Positions 9,049-18,050 of a DNA stretch of 64,000 nucleotides are shown piece after piece. A model generated the notes under the pieces. The model was not told where the DNA came from. It saw nothing but the letters and a program-made list of their open reading frames with translations, and did not search any database. Source of the stretch: Acidilutibacter cellobiosedens (GTDB taxonomy: Bacteria; Bacillota; Clostridia; Tissierellales; Acidilutibacteraceae); the NCBI RefSeq assembly GCF_004103715.1, contig NZ_CP035282.1:3186501-3250500 (forward strand). Reading direction: 5' to 3'. The position numbers were made by a program, and so were the translations under genes. Numbering within the stretch: the first letter of the stretch is position 1; each line of letters opens with the position of its first letter.

Positions 9049-9617
9049 ATTCTTTTGTCTCCTCTAATCTTATTTTTCACATTTTGATATATATAGCCTG
9101 CTACCCCGGCCATAATAACAACAAATAAGGCACTTACTTGTCCAAATGCAACCATCATAAAGGCTGATATCATAACAATAACGGCAAACCTGCTCTTTAA
9201 ATTATATCTTCCAAGAGAAAAAGCGGCAGATAGTATCAATGCGGAAGAGGCTGCGCGAATCCCACGAAAGGCTCCCGCTAGAGCACCTTCCTGAGCAACC
9301 CTCTGTAACAGAATAGTAGCAACAACCATTAATACAAAAGAAGAAAATACAGCTCCCAATCCGGCGACCAGCATACCTATAATTCCTGCAGCGCTATATC
9401 CTACAAAAGATGCACAGTTTAATGCAATAACTCCCGGTAAAGTCTGGGAAAGAGTAGCATATTCCATAAAAGAATCTTTATCTAAAATTTTATATTTTTC
9501 TACAATATCCTTTTCAATGACAGGTAACATGGCAAGACCTCCTGCAAATGTAAAAGTACCTGCTTTGAAAAAAATATAGAACAATCTCCATAATATAACA
9601 GCATCTTTTTTTTTCAT
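9045..9617 (-). CDS. Chromate transporter family protein, first half-protein
   Basis: About 190 residues, one ChrA-type domain with FFKAGTFTFAGGLAMLPVIE and LPGVIALNCASFVGY. The frame is open to 9629, but that upstream TTG lies inside the ribosome binding site (TTGGAGG). The ATG at 9617 has proper spacing. It is coupled to the second half-gene by a 4-nt overlap. Short-chain ChrA pairs are common in Firmicutes. Confidence 0.9.
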   Translation of the reverse strand: MKKKDAVILWRLFYIFFKAGTFTFAGGLAMLPVIEKDIVEKYKILDKDSFMEYATLSQTLPGVIALNCASFVGYSAAGIIGMLVAGLGAVFSSFVLMVVATILLQRVAQEGALAGAFRGIRAASSALILSAAFSLGRYNLKSRFAVIVMISAFMMVAFGQVSALFVVIMAGVAGYIYQNVKNKIRGDKRI

Positions 9618-9634
9618 AGAAACCTCCAATGTTA

Positions 9635-10456
9635 TTATTGCAGCAAAGCCTTCTCATCTCTTTCTGCTAACTTTTTATAATGTTTGTACAATATTCCAAA
9701 ACGATATGGATATCCATTATGCCATGGCTTCTGTTTACCACAAAAATGCATAATGACGGTATTATAAATAATATATTCCATATTGACTTTTCCCTTTGTA
9801 CTAATTAAATATGCACTATATCGGCGGGCATCATAATTATATAAACATTCATCCAAAGGCATAATTTTATCCCAATACAAGCCGTTAAGCACATCCTGAT
9901 CCGGCAATATTAATTCACTGGCATGTTCTTCCACATAGCCTGATATCTCTGATATATCCATATCCTCACGTAATCGTTTTATATTCATTAACAGCACACC
10001 TGAATTGTAATATCTGTCTCCATCTGTTTTAAGACGTATTTTATTAATATATCCTATCATCATTTTATCATGAGCCGCAGCCGCAAATAAATAATCCCCA
10101 AGATCAATGTTGTATAATTTTTCAATTGGATTAAGTACTAAAATGTCAGGATCAAGATAAAGTACCTTATCTACTGTTGAAGGCAAAACAGTATAAGCAA
10201 AGAGGCGATAATACATTTCCTTGCTATAATAAAAATTAACAGGTGCATTAGAAAAAGTATCAGAATTAACAGGCAGTGGATATAGAGTATGACCGAAATA
10301 TTTAACAAATGCTGCAAGATCCTTTATTTCATTTTCTCCTATATCCGTATACATAATATAAATAGTCAATTGTTTCTTACAATTGTCAAATAACGAACGC
10401 AGCATGACCTTAAGTGTCGGTACATAAGCTTCATTCAACGTTACTAATAAGTTCAT
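9635..10456 (-). CDS. Glycosyltransferase family 8 protein
   Basis: About 273 residues, with the GT8 layout of lipopolysaccharide galactosyl/glucosyltransferases and general stress protein A-like enzymes. It has MNLLVTLNEAYVPTLKVMLRSL at the N-terminus, the metal-binding YLDPDILVLNP motif, and a YNSGVLLMNIKRLRED block. A TTG directly precedes the ATG and may be the real start, being better spaced from AAGGGGTG. A C-terminal HFCGKQKPW motif is typical of the family. It would transfer a hexose from UDP-sugar; the acceptor is unknown. It sits 18 nt from the chromate transporter genes but probably has a separate role. Confidence 0.85.
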   Translation of the reverse strand: MNLLVTLNEAYVPTLKVMLRSLFDNCKKQLTIYIMYTDIGENEIKDLAAFVKYFGHTLYPLPVNSDTFSNAPVNFYYSKEMYYRLFAYTVLPSTVDKVLYLDPDILVLNPIEKLYNIDLGDYLFAAAAHDKMMIGYINKIRLKTDGDRYYNSGVLLMNIKRLREDMDISEISGYVEEHASELILPDQDVLNGLYWDKIMPLDECLYNYDARRYSAYLISTKGKVNMEYIIYNTVIMHFCGKQKPWHNGYPYRFGILYKHYKKLAERDEKALLQ

Positions 10457-10882
10457 CAATACTACACACCCCTTATATCATAATGTGTTTTTTTCATAAC
10501 CCATAGGAAAGTCCTATTTGTCTTAATTATACTTGATTTTAAATGGGTTTCAAAAAAAGCTTCTTCTTTCATCTATTAATTATAACGAAACAAATATTAA
10601 AAATACCGCTACCTTTCTTTCCTATTAATTTTATCATATTTTTATTCTTTAGTGTACAGCTCACAATCGGAATTTATATATATTGTATTTAGTGTACAAT
10701 TATTTTTTATATACAGGATAATATAATAAAATTAGAGGAGTATTAGTGAAATATTAAGATTTTATTAGAATTTAAAAAATTATATAAAAGAAGGTCAGCA
10801 GAGCATTAAAGGCAAATTAATATTATAATTTTATATTAAAATTTATAGCTAATTATAAATATAGATTTTTTTAATCTTCCCA

Positions 10883-10906
10883 TCTAATTTAGTTTTACAA
10901 TTGACC
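10883..10906 (+). repeat. 24-bp dispersed repeat, copy 1 (probable mobile-element end)
   Basis: The 24-bp sequence starting TCTAATTTAGTTTTACAATT and ending GACC is repeated exactly at 14038-14061. A third, inverted, imperfect copy lies at 13997-14020. Its outer end is TTGACC, a good -35 element pointing outward. Confidence 0.6.
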
Positions 10907-10930
10907 TATTTATGATAATATTATCATAAT
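10901..10930 (+). promoter_or_regulatory. Candidate promoter with palindromic operator for the methyltransferase gene
   Basis: TTGACC (10901-10906, from the repeat end) and CATAAT (10925-10930) are 18 nt apart. Between and over the -10 lies a perfect 18-bp palindrome, TATGATAATATTATCATA (10911-10928). The downstream gene starts at 10958. Confidence 0.4.
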
Positions 10931-10957
10931 AATGTTTTTTAAAGGGAGTGATTAAAG

Positions 10958-11701
10958 TTGAAAGAAGACAGCTCAACAATTTGTTGGAATAATATTGGAG
11001 AAGAATGGGCAAAGTTTTCTGAAAATAATGATTACAGAAATTATTTTATAATGCCATATACAATCAATCTGATAGGTGACATAGGCAACAAAAAAATCTT
11101 AGATTTGGGGTGCGGAGAAGGAGAGTACTCACGAAAACTTGCAAGGAAAGGTGCTGATGTTACCGGCATCGATTGTTCATATAAATTAATCGAAATAGCA
11201 AAAACAAAATCCAAAGAGGAAAATTTGAACATTAATTATCTCGTCAGGAATAGCTGTAATTTAGAAAATATAAAAGATAATGCTTATGATATAGTCCTAT
11301 CATCTATGATGTTAATGGATTGTGAAGATCTCAAGGAAACTGTTTCTGAAATATACAGGATTTTAAAGCCCAAGGGCAGATTATTTGCAAGTATTCTCCA
11401 TCCGTGTTTCAGCGGACAAGCTGCCGGATGGAACAAAGATGACTGTGGAAATCAATTTTTTAAAATAACAGATTATTTCAATCCAAAAATTTATAAAGCA
11501 AAAATAAATAACGAATTTAGTAGTTCCGCTGTTTTCAGACATAGAACTTTAGAAGATTACTTTAAAATATTTCTGAAACACAAATTTATCCTCGTAGATT
11601 ATAATGAACCTGTTCCCGATAAAAAACAAACAGAAATTTCATATAGGATAGCAAGATTAGCGCAAATTCCTCTATTTTTGTTTATGGAATGGGCAAAATA
11701 A
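10958..11701 (+). CDS. Class I SAM-dependent methyltransferase
   Basis: 247 residues with a Methyltransf_11-type Rossmann core: motif I ILDLGCGEGEYSRKLARKGADVTGIDCS, then DIVLSSMMLMDCEDL and LKPKGRLFASILHPCFSG. The HPCF region is often seen in this clostridial subgroup. Start is TTG with GGGAGTG 7 nt upstream. The gene is alone on the plus strand; the substrate cannot be inferred. Confidence 0.85.
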   Translation: MKEDSSTICWNNIGEEWAKFSENNDYRNYFIMPYTINLIGDIGNKKILDLGCGEGEYSRKLARKGADVTGIDCSYKLIEIAKTKSKEENLNINYLVRNSCNLENIKDNAYDIVLSSMMLMDCEDLKETVSEIYRILKPKGRLFASILHPCFSGQAAGWNKDDCGNQFFKITDYFNPKIYKAKINNEFSSSAVFRHRTLEDYFKIFLKHKFILVDYNEPVPDKKQTEISYRIARLAQIPLFLFMEWAK

Positions 11702-11838
11702 TATGCCGATTTATCTTAGAAATATATTTTATGGAACAAAAGTTTTTCTCCATTCATACTTTATACTGACCCAAATAAGAGCAATACTTGCATAATGAAT
11801 TTCATACAAAAAGTCAAATTTGGAATGGAGGAAATTCA

Positions 11839-12852
11839 ATGGGAAATATAGCTTTACAAATAGAAAGAACAGCATCAGGTGCGACAGTTGCTTCTACAGC
11901 TCGTGTAGTCTTTAATAGTCTTGTATATTCAACGGGAGATATAGATTATAATCCTTCCACGGGTATTATTACCCTTAATAGTACGGGAAGATATATTATA
12001 AATTGGTGGGTTGCAATTCAGTCAACAGGATCAGCTAATGGAATGATATTCTCGCTCTTATCTTCACAATCAGATTCCATAACAGGAAGCTCCCCACAAA
12101 TCGCAGGGCAAGTTAGCGGCATCGGAATTATCGATGTAGTTTCAGCTCCTGTGACACTGTCTTTAATAAATTCAAGTACGGGTACTTTAACCTATTCAGT
12201 AGCAATGCCTGTAAAAGCAGGCCTTATGGTATTTAAAGACGAACCTTCAGGAAATTCAAATGATACTACTTCCTTATGTTTTAGTTATGCTCAGTTAGCA
12301 CATATCATTGAACAGCTCATCACTTTATATTCCGGTAACACCATGTCTGTCTTTACAACAAATGTTAATGTGATAACGGGAATACCTTCTCAATTATATG
12401 CCTCTCCTGATGGTGATAATGGAGCAATTTTTATATTAATAGACGACCTTGGGCAATTCCAAGCTGTCCCTATAACACTAATAACAGCAATTTACGTTGG
12501 AGACGGAACGGTATATGATGATTCCATCACTTATCTTACACCACCATCACCTCTCCCTAAGGGATGCGACACTGATCTTATTGCCGCTATTCGTGATTAT
12601 TTACCGCTCTCAACAGAGGTAATAATGCAGATGGGGGCTACTACTCAAGCAAGCGGGGCAATTTATAAAAATGAATATGGTATTCTTGTACTGTCTGATG
12701 AAAATGGAAACACTCCTATTTTTATTCCTGTAACCAAAATAGCAAGGATAGTAACGGCTCCCCCAACTCCGTCAAAAAAACCCACACCCGTATCTGTTAT
12801 AAACAACCCAGAATTAAATGTTCCCAGTAATCCTGATAATCCTAATGATTAA
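11839..12852 (+). CDS. BclA C-terminal-like (TNF/C1q fold) spore-surface type protein
   Basis: About 337 residues. Residues 1-130 resemble the jelly-roll C-terminal domain of exosporium glycoprotein BclA (NSLVYSTGDIDYNPSTGIITL, GRYIINWWVAIQSTG, VSAPVTLSLINSSTG), but there is no collagen-like GXX stretch. A second region (about 135-310) has an internal helix-beta pattern and then a Pro/Asn-rich tail. ATG at 11839 follows GGAGG with correct spacing; the longer frame from 11788 lacks a binding site. Location on the exosporium or coat is inferred from the domain only. Confidence 0.65.
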   Translation: MGNIALQIERTASGATVASTARVVFNSLVYSTGDIDYNPSTGIITLNSTGRYIINWWVAIQSTGSANGMIFSLLSSQSDSITGSSPQIAGQVSGIGIIDVVSAPVTLSLINSSTGTLTYSVAMPVKAGLMVFKDEPSGNSNDTTSLCFSYAQLAHIIEQLITLYSGNTMSVFTTNVNVITGIPSQLYASPDGDNGAIFILIDDLGQFQAVPITLITAIYVGDGTVYDDSITYLTPPSPLPKGCDTDLIAAIRDYLPLSTEVIMQMGATTQASGAIYKNEYGILVLSDENGNTPIFIPVTKIARIVTAPPTPSKKPTPVSVINNPELNVPSNPDNPND

Positions 12853-12892
12853 TTTTAAATATATAAGCAGATAAAAAACTTGGATATATAAT

Positions 12893-12934
12893 AACCCCTA
12901 AGGAAGCGGTAAAGTTACCGTTTCTTTAGGGGTT
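12893..12934. terminator. Long hairpin between convergent genes
   Basis: AACCCCTAAGGAA..GCGGT pairs with ACCG.TTTCTTTAGGGGTT around a 6-nt loop, giving a long stem between the BclA-like gene (plus) and degV (minus). Only short T-rich runs flank it, so it is probably a bidirectional terminator of modest U-tract quality. Confidence 0.6.
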
Positions 12935-12967
12935 GATACTTCTTTAGAAACGACTTTTAGTTCTTCA

Positions 12968-13828
12968 TTAATTATCTTTGATATCCTTCACGAATAAAAT
13001 ACCAAGAGTATTTGGACCACAATGGGAAGTTACTGCACATCCTGCCCTTGTAACAAGTATTTCCTTAAATATAAAATTTTCCTTTATGATATTTTTAACC
13101 ATTTCAATAATATCCCCATCTACGCCGGAATGAGTAATAAATATGCGGGAATAGTCTATATCTGTAGTTGTTTTAAGTCTTTCTTGAACATAATTATAAA
13201 TAGCATTCTTAAGCTTGCCTCTATACTTTTTGACTAATCTCATATTTCCTTCTAATACTTCTATGCATGGTTTTATATGTAAAATATTAGCTCCCACTAC
13301 TGTAATAGAAGAACACCTTCCTCCTTTATGTAAAAATTCCAAGCTATCTACTACAAAACTTGTATTCACACAGGGAATTAACTTTTCTAAATTTTTTACA
13401 ATGTCAGGAGCAGTCAGCCCTCTATCTCTCATTTCACATGCTTTAATAACCAAAAGCCCAATTCCTGTAGAAAGATTTAAGGAATCCAAAACATAAACAT
13501 TTGAAAGCTCTGAAGCAGCTAATGTGGCATTTTGATATACGCAAGAAACTTGACTGCTTAAACTAATATGTATAACAGAGCAGCCTTTTGCAGTAAACTG
13601 TTTAAAAAATTCTACGTATTCCAAAACATTCGTCGCAGAGGTTTTTGGTAATAGACCGGTTTTATCATAGATTCCATAAATATCATCAGGCATTAAATTT
13701 ACACAATCTTTGTAATCCTTATCTCCTATGGAAACATGCAATGGAATAATTTTGACATTATACTTATCAACAATATCTGCGGACAAATCACATGCACTAT
13801 CTGATGTTATTACAATGGCTTCACTCAC
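12968..13828 (-). CDS. DegV family fatty-acid-binding protein
   Basis: 286 residues, normal family length. It has the N-terminal ITSDSACDLS motif, TSATNVLEYVEFF, and the lipid-contacting region FVVDSLEFLHKGGRCSS. DegV/FakB-type proteins present fatty acids to a kinase (FakA) for entry into phospholipid synthesis; no fakA is in the window. Start GTG at 13828 has GAAGGTG upstream. Upstream (13829-14139) lies a region of inverted repeats. Confidence 0.9.
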   Translation of the reverse strand: MSEAIVITSDSACDLSADIVDKYNVKIIPLHVSIGDKDYKDCVNLMPDDIYGIYDKTGLLPKTSATNVLEYVEFFKQFTAKGCSVIHISLSSQVSCVYQNATLAASELSNVYVLDSLNLSTGIGLLVIKACEMRDRGLTAPDIVKNLEKLIPCVNTSFVVDSLEFLHKGGRCSSITVVGANILHIKPCIEVLEGNMRLVKKYRGKLKNAIYNYVQERLKTTTDIDYSRIFITHSGVDGDIIEMVKNIIKENFIFKEILVTRAGCAVTSHCGPNTLGILFVKDIKDN

Positions 13829-13975
13829 AAATTTGCACCTTCTTTTCTATGATATTTGATGAATCTTTTAGCCCAATATTATTATATTTTGTTATTAGAA
13901 TGAATACCACAATTTAATATTTTTAAATACATAATATCAAAAAGGCTTGCTTTAATCAATAATAAAAAATAAGAA

Positions 13976-14061
13976 CCATTGAAAGCTCTTTCAATAGTTA
14001 ATCGTAAAACTAAATTAGACCCTTTTTTGACTTAGAGTCTAATTTAGTTTTACAATTGACC
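13976..14061. repeat. Inverted-repeat cluster with 24-bp repeat copies 2 and 3 (element scar)
   Basis: ATTGAAAG-CT-CTTTCAAT forms a palindrome around 13979-13996. It is followed by two 24-bp arms, 13997-14020 and 14037-14060, inverted to each other (22 of 24 matching) with a 16-nt spacer. The right arm is identical to the repeat at 10883-10906. The arrangement suggests two abutted ends or a scar of an insertion element; no transposase is nearby. Confidence 0.5.
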
Positions 14062-14139
14062 ACTTTATTTGAAGATAATATAAAGATTTATTATGTTGTC
14101 AATTAAATTTATAATGCTTTTTCCTCTCATCTTATTTCG

Positions 14140-14592
14140 CTATTTAGGAGGTCTTGCAGAACTACGTCTGCAAATTATATTCAATGCTTTTATTTCCTCG
14201 TATACTTTTTCTACTTCCTCTTTAATCTTACTGACGTTGACATTTTTTCTGTTTAAATTATCCATAACTTCTTCAACAGCTTCTGAGTATTTTGCTTTAT
14301 ATTTTTTATTAAGCTCCGTCCAGTTAATTCCTTTAAAATAATCTATAATATCTGAATTTAATGATAATTTTTTCTGCAGCATAAGAACTGCTATTATGGG
14401 ATATCCTGCATAGCCCCTCCAATAAGAAGCATTATCATTAGACGTATAAACTCCGTTTTCCCATGTGACAGTATATTCCTTTTCTCTATTTGACGACAAA
14501 ACCGCCGCAGATTCTTTCATTAAAGTTACTCTATTATCCGCAATTGCGCTATATGCCTCATAAATTTTTTCTATAGGCGGTAATTTTTCCAT
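14140..14592 (-). CDS. Conserved-looking hypothetical protein, ~150 aa
   Basis: Mostly helical and charged, with an aromatic middle (TVTWENGVYTSNDNASYWRGYAGYPIIAVLM) and a coiled-coil-prone C-terminal half rich in Lys/Glu. ATG at 14592 is chosen because AGGAG lies 9 nt upstream; the upstream TTG at 14601 overlaps that site. No signal peptide. The middle segment suggests a small soluble protein; I do not recognise a family. Confidence 0.6.
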   Translation of the reverse strand: MEKLPPIEKIYEAYSAIADNRVTLMKESAAVLSSNREKEYTVTWENGVYTSNDNASYWRGYAGYPIIAVLMLQKKLSLNSDIIDYFKGINWTELNKKYKAKYSEAVEEVMDNLNRKNVNVSKIKEEVEKVYEEIKALNIICRRSSARPPK

Positions 14593-14632
14593 TCTCTGCA
14601 ACTCCTATCTTTATCCTTTAAAATTCAAATTA

Positions 14633-15466
14633 TCATTTCCTATATGCTTCCCGCAGCATCTTGATTTCCTCCCCATAACCTGATAATTCATTGGGAGTTT
14701 CTAAGATAAATGGCAGATGTCGCAGTTTAGGATGATTTATAATTTTAATAATTGCCTCTTTACCGATATATCCTTTTCCAATTTTTTCATGGCGGTCTTT
14801 GTGACTTGCAAATGGATTCTTGCTATCATTTAAATGGATTGCATACAATTTATCAAGACCTATAATTCTATCAAATTCATCTAAGACTCCATCTAAGTCA
14901 TTAACTATATCATATCCGGCATCATAAACATGGCAAGTGTCAAAGCATACACCCATCTTGTCCGAAAGGTCAACATCGGAAATGATTTGTTTTAGTTCTT
15001 CAAATCTGCAGCCTACCTCCGTTCCTTTGCCGGCCATTGTCTCAAGAAGAACGATAGTGGTCTGTTCAGGCCTTAATATGGTATTGAGCATATTTACAAT
15101 ATATTTTATTCCTACTTCCGCTCCCTGCTTTACATGGTTGCCTGGATGGAAATTATAAAAGTTGTTAGGCAGATATTCCATTCTGCCTAAATCCTCTGCC
15201 ATAATTTTAGTTGTAAATTCCCTTATATTTTCATCTGCAGAGCATGGATTCAATGTATATGGTGCATGTCCCAAGATTGCAGTAAATTTGTTTTTCCTTA
15301 TAATCTCTAATAAAGCTTCCATATCATTTTTATCTATTTCTTTTGCCTTACTGCCCCTGGGGTTCCGAGTAAAAAATTGAAATGTATTTGCTCCTATTTT
15401 AATAGCATCTTTTCCCATTGATTCATATCCCTTTGATGCTGATAAATGACATCCTATATTCAACAT
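14633..15466 (-). CDS. nfo: Endonuclease IV (AP endonuclease)
   Basis: About 277 residues. It begins [14 protein letters not shown] and carries the family motifs [64 protein letters not shown] and LETPNE, which supply the trinuclear zinc ligands. It cleaves DNA 5' to abasic sites. ATG at 15466 follows GGGGG by 7 nt. It lies just downstream of the ogt gene on the same strand, forming a small DNA repair cluster. Confidence 0.95.
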   Translation of the reverse strand: MLNIGCHLSASKGYESMGKDAIKIGANTFQFFTRNPRGSKAKEIDKNDMEALLEIIRKNKFTAILGHAPYTLNPCSADENIREFTTKIMAEDLGRMEYLPNNFYNFHPGNHVKQGAEVGIKYIVNMLNTILRPEQTTIVLLETMAGKGTEVGCRFEELKQIISDVDLSDKMGVCFDTCHVYDAGYDIVNDLDGVLDEFDRIIGLDKLYAIHLNDSKNPFASHKDRHEKIGKGYIGKEAIIKIINHPKLRHLPFILETPNELSGYGEEIKMLREAYRK

Positions 15467-15506
15467 AGCTGTTCCCCCAACAAAGTTATTATATTCTCGT
15501 TTCCTT

Positions 15507-15995
15507 TTATATTTCCGACGTCCATGATGTACATCTACCATTTTTTTCTATTTCTAAAAGTTTTTCCTTTATATTCAAACCCCCTCCATATCCAACCAAA
15601 CTGCCATTAGCTCCAATAACACGATGGCAGGGAATAATGATAGGGATGGGATTTCTATTGTTTGCCATGCCTACTGCACGTGAGGCCTTAGAATTATCAA
15701 CATTTATCGCTATATCTTTGTAGCTTAGGGTTTCTCCGTAAGGAATTGCCTGCAATGCCCTCCAAACTCTTTGTTGAAACTCTGTGCCTTGAGGTACAAG
15801 GGGCAAATCAAAACTCTTTCTTTTTCCATTGAAATATTCCTGAAGTTCTCGATTTGCTTTCTTTAACAACGGAGTTTCAAAAACGTTTGTATTTTCAGGA
15901 ATCTGTTCTCCAAAATTCACACGAATAATCCCGACACCATTTTCGACAATAGTTATTTTACCGATTATCGTCTCATAACAATATGCATTATTCAT
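15507..15995 (-). CDS. ogt: Methylated-DNA-protein-cysteine methyltransferase
   Basis: About 162 residues. The C-terminal domain has [23 protein letters not shown], the recognition segment [27 protein letters not shown] with the acceptor Cys in PCHRV, and [16 protein letters not shown]. It repairs O6-alkylguanine by suicide alkyl transfer. ATG at 15995 follows GGGAGG; the longer frame is not supported. The nfo start lies 41 nt downstream. Confidence 0.95.
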   Translation of the reverse strand: MNNAYCYETIIGKITIVENGVGIIRVNFGEQIPENTNVFETPLLKKANRELQEYFNGKRKSFDLPLVPQGTEFQQRVWRALQAIPYGETLSYKDIAINVDNSKASRAVGMANNRNPIPIIIPCHRVIGANGSLVGYGGGLNIKEKLLEIEKNGRCTSWTSEI

Positions 15996-16015
15996 ATTAT
16001 AAATTCCTCCCGAAA

Positions 16016-16822
16016 TTATTTTATACCAATATGCATACGATAACAAAAACATATCTCAAATTCATTATCCCCATAAATATCCATTATTTTTTTCTTAAAA
16101 GCCGTAAGATATGGAATGATTTCATCTCTGTCTGCCCTAATGCTGGCCTGTAATCCTCCATGGCTTAAAGCCATTTCTATAAATCTCTGAGCATTACAGC
16201 TTTCACAATTTGAAAAAACAATTTCTCTTGTATATCTGAATCTTCCGAGCTTTTCTATATTTGAAAGATGATTATTTTTATCCCATCTGACAAAACTATC
16301 TTTGATGTCTCCATGTGTTGACTCCATTTCTCTTACTTTCTTAAAAAGTTTTTGGTATTCAATCTCTGCCTCCCAATTACATACAGGAGGCCAATCATAA
16401 TCATAAACCGCAAAAATGCCCCTCATTTTTAATATCCTATATACTTCATTTAAAGTTGTCTCCGGATTCATCCAGTGAAAAGATTGAGAACATGTAATTA
16501 CATCAGCACAATGATCCTTAAGTCCCGTATCGTCTGAAAATGAAGAAATGAATATTAAGTTGTCTAATGCGGAAGCCTTCTTCTTGGCTTCCTCTATCAT
16601 ATCTATGCTTGGGTCAATTCCAATAACCTTATCACTTACGTTACTCCAAATTATTGTGGAAAGGCCGGTGCCGCATCCCATATCTACAACAAGAGATGGA
16701 TTATATCCTAAATATTTTAATATAATTTTCTTTACATTTTCCGGACATTTAGGCCTTCCATGATCATAAACATCTGCAAAACCTACAAATCTGTCTGCAT
16801 TAAGTTGTAAATTTTCTCCCAT
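16016..16822 (-). CDS. Class I SAM-dependent methyltransferase
   Basis: About 268 residues. Opening FVGFADVYDHGRP is typical of a Methyltransf_11/25 subgroup, then motif I VVDMGCGTGLSTIIW, VIGIDPS and TCSQSFHWMNPE. ATG at 16822 follows GGAAGG. It ends 20 nt before the ogt start and may be cotranscribed. The SQSFHWM motif is common in tRNA- or small-molecule methyltransferases of uncertain substrate. Confidence 0.85.
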   Translation of the reverse strand: MGENLQLNADRFVGFADVYDHGRPKCPENVKKIILKYLGYNPSLVVDMGCGTGLSTIIWSNVSDKVIGIDPSIDMIEEAKKKASALDNLIFISSFSDDTGLKDHCADVITCSQSFHWMNPETTLNEVYRILKMRGIFAVYDYDWPPVCNWEAEIEYQKLFKKVREMESTHGDIKDSFVRWDKNNHLSNIEKLGRFRYTREIVFSNCESCNAQRFIEMALSHGGLQASIRADRDEIIPYLTAFKKKIMDIYGDNEFEICFCYRMHIGIK

Positions 16823-17012
16823 ATAAAATAACTTCCTTCCAAATATATATGTTGAAAAATAATAACTCATCTGAAATAATTTAATCTAAATTCACTTTCA
16901 TCATTTTTATTTTCACATATATAAATTCTTTACAATTTTAGCATTAATCTAAAATTTCATGTTATTCATTTTATATATTTTATTGTACTATAAATTACCA
17001 TTATATGCAACT

Positions 17013-17753
17013 TTATAGATCAATCCCGGCCTTTTGTGCCTGTGAATGCTGAAGTTTTCTGGGAATCGTATAAAGTCTGCCGTCTTTTTGAAAATGAGCT
17101 CCCGTTTGTTTAAAATAAAACGGAACACCCTTTTGCAAACATTGTTCTCTGATGTCCAATACCCAGTCATAATTACATATACGAGCATTATCTCCGGATT
17201 CGCCGCCGACCGTAACCATTTCAATGGCGGAAGAAAGATAATCAGATAGATGAATAAATTCCAAGATTGGTTCGCATATAATACTTTTATGCTTAATCGG
17301 TTCAGCTAAAAATATGGGAAGCCGATAGTCTGCTCTGTCTTGATTTTCAACTGTACAACAAATAGAAACATTGTCATAGCCTTCTTCCCAATCGTTAGGA
17401 AGATTTACATGAAAACGATCAATTCGCTTTGTGATGATAAAAAAATGTAAGTCGTGCCTTATACGGATCATTTGCCATACTTCAGCTCTCCACGGATCTG
17501 CATCTTCAAGGAAAAAATCAGAGGTAAAACAGGTATAAACTGTTTCGTTGCCGACCAATTTATATCCTCCCGTTCTATTGCGTTTTAAAGGCAAATCAAA
17601 ATTACCTGTTTTTGCAACTACTGAACTGTTTCTTTCATACTTTGCGTCAATTCGATACACGTAACAATTTTGACATCCTGGGCTGATCTTATGGCAACCA
17701 TGCCAAGGATTCCAAGAAGACAAGCCAATCACCTTCCCCCGTATTTTTATCAT
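17013..17753 (-). CDS. DUF5131 (phage Gp37/Gp68) family protein
   Basis: About 246 residues. It shows the family's N-terminal SSWNPWHGCHKISPGCQNCY cysteine cluster (Cys-x6-Cys-x2-Cys), which resembles an Fe-S ligand set, followed by FTSDFFLEDADPWRAEVW, FFIITKRIDRF and VTVGGESGDNARI. The family is found in phages and chromosomes, and a radical-SAM-like role has been suggested but not proven. The start is uncertain: ATG 17753 gives MIKIRGKVIGLSSWNPW with a weak AGGA upstream, and ATG 17765 is possible. Confidence 0.8.
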   Translation of the reverse strand: MIKIRGKVIGLSSWNPWHGCHKISPGCQNCYVYRIDAKYERNSSVVAKTGNFDLPLKRNRTGGYKLVGNETVYTCFTSDFFLEDADPWRAEVWQMIRIRHDLHFFIITKRIDRFHVNLPNDWEEGYDNVSICCTVENQDRADYRLPIFLAEPIKHKSIICEPILEFIHLSDYLSSAIEMVTVGGESGDNARICNYDWVLDIREQCLQKGVPFYFKQTGAHFQKDGRLYTIPRKLQHSQAQKAGIDL

Positions 17754-17881
17754 TTTGTCCTGCATTAACGTCCGATAATATATTATAATAACTATAAACA
17801 TATTTAATATGAATAATTACCATATTGTATTATAGAAAAAACTTGCAATATATTCATGAAAATATTTTATGATGCAACCAA

Positions 17882-17922
17882 AAATGCCCGAAAAAACATT
17901 AAAATCATTCTTTCGAGCATTT
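17882..17922 (-). terminator. Possible terminator downstream of the acidic membrane protein gene
   Basis: AAATGC..CGAAA pairs with TTTCG.GCATTT across about 12 nt. Read leftward the hairpin is followed by TTTTGG. It is 130 nt past the gene ending at 18051. Confidence 0.4.
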
Positions 17923-18050
17923 GAAGTTAAATAATTGTTGTCACAAATATAACTTCTAACAGTTTCCATAAATATTAATAATTAGATATTACAACAGTTT
18001 ACCACATATCTCCTGTTGGATTTTAATCAATTAAAAAACTTAGTATTATA

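Larger units (their letters stand above)
10457..10957. other. AT-rich intergenic region with repeats
   Basis: No coding frame is supported here. It contains two copies of TTTAGTGTACA (about 10648-10658 and 10688-10698, 40 nt apart), the 24-bp repeat at 10883-10906, and the palindrome just before the methyltransferase gene. Confidence 0.5.
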
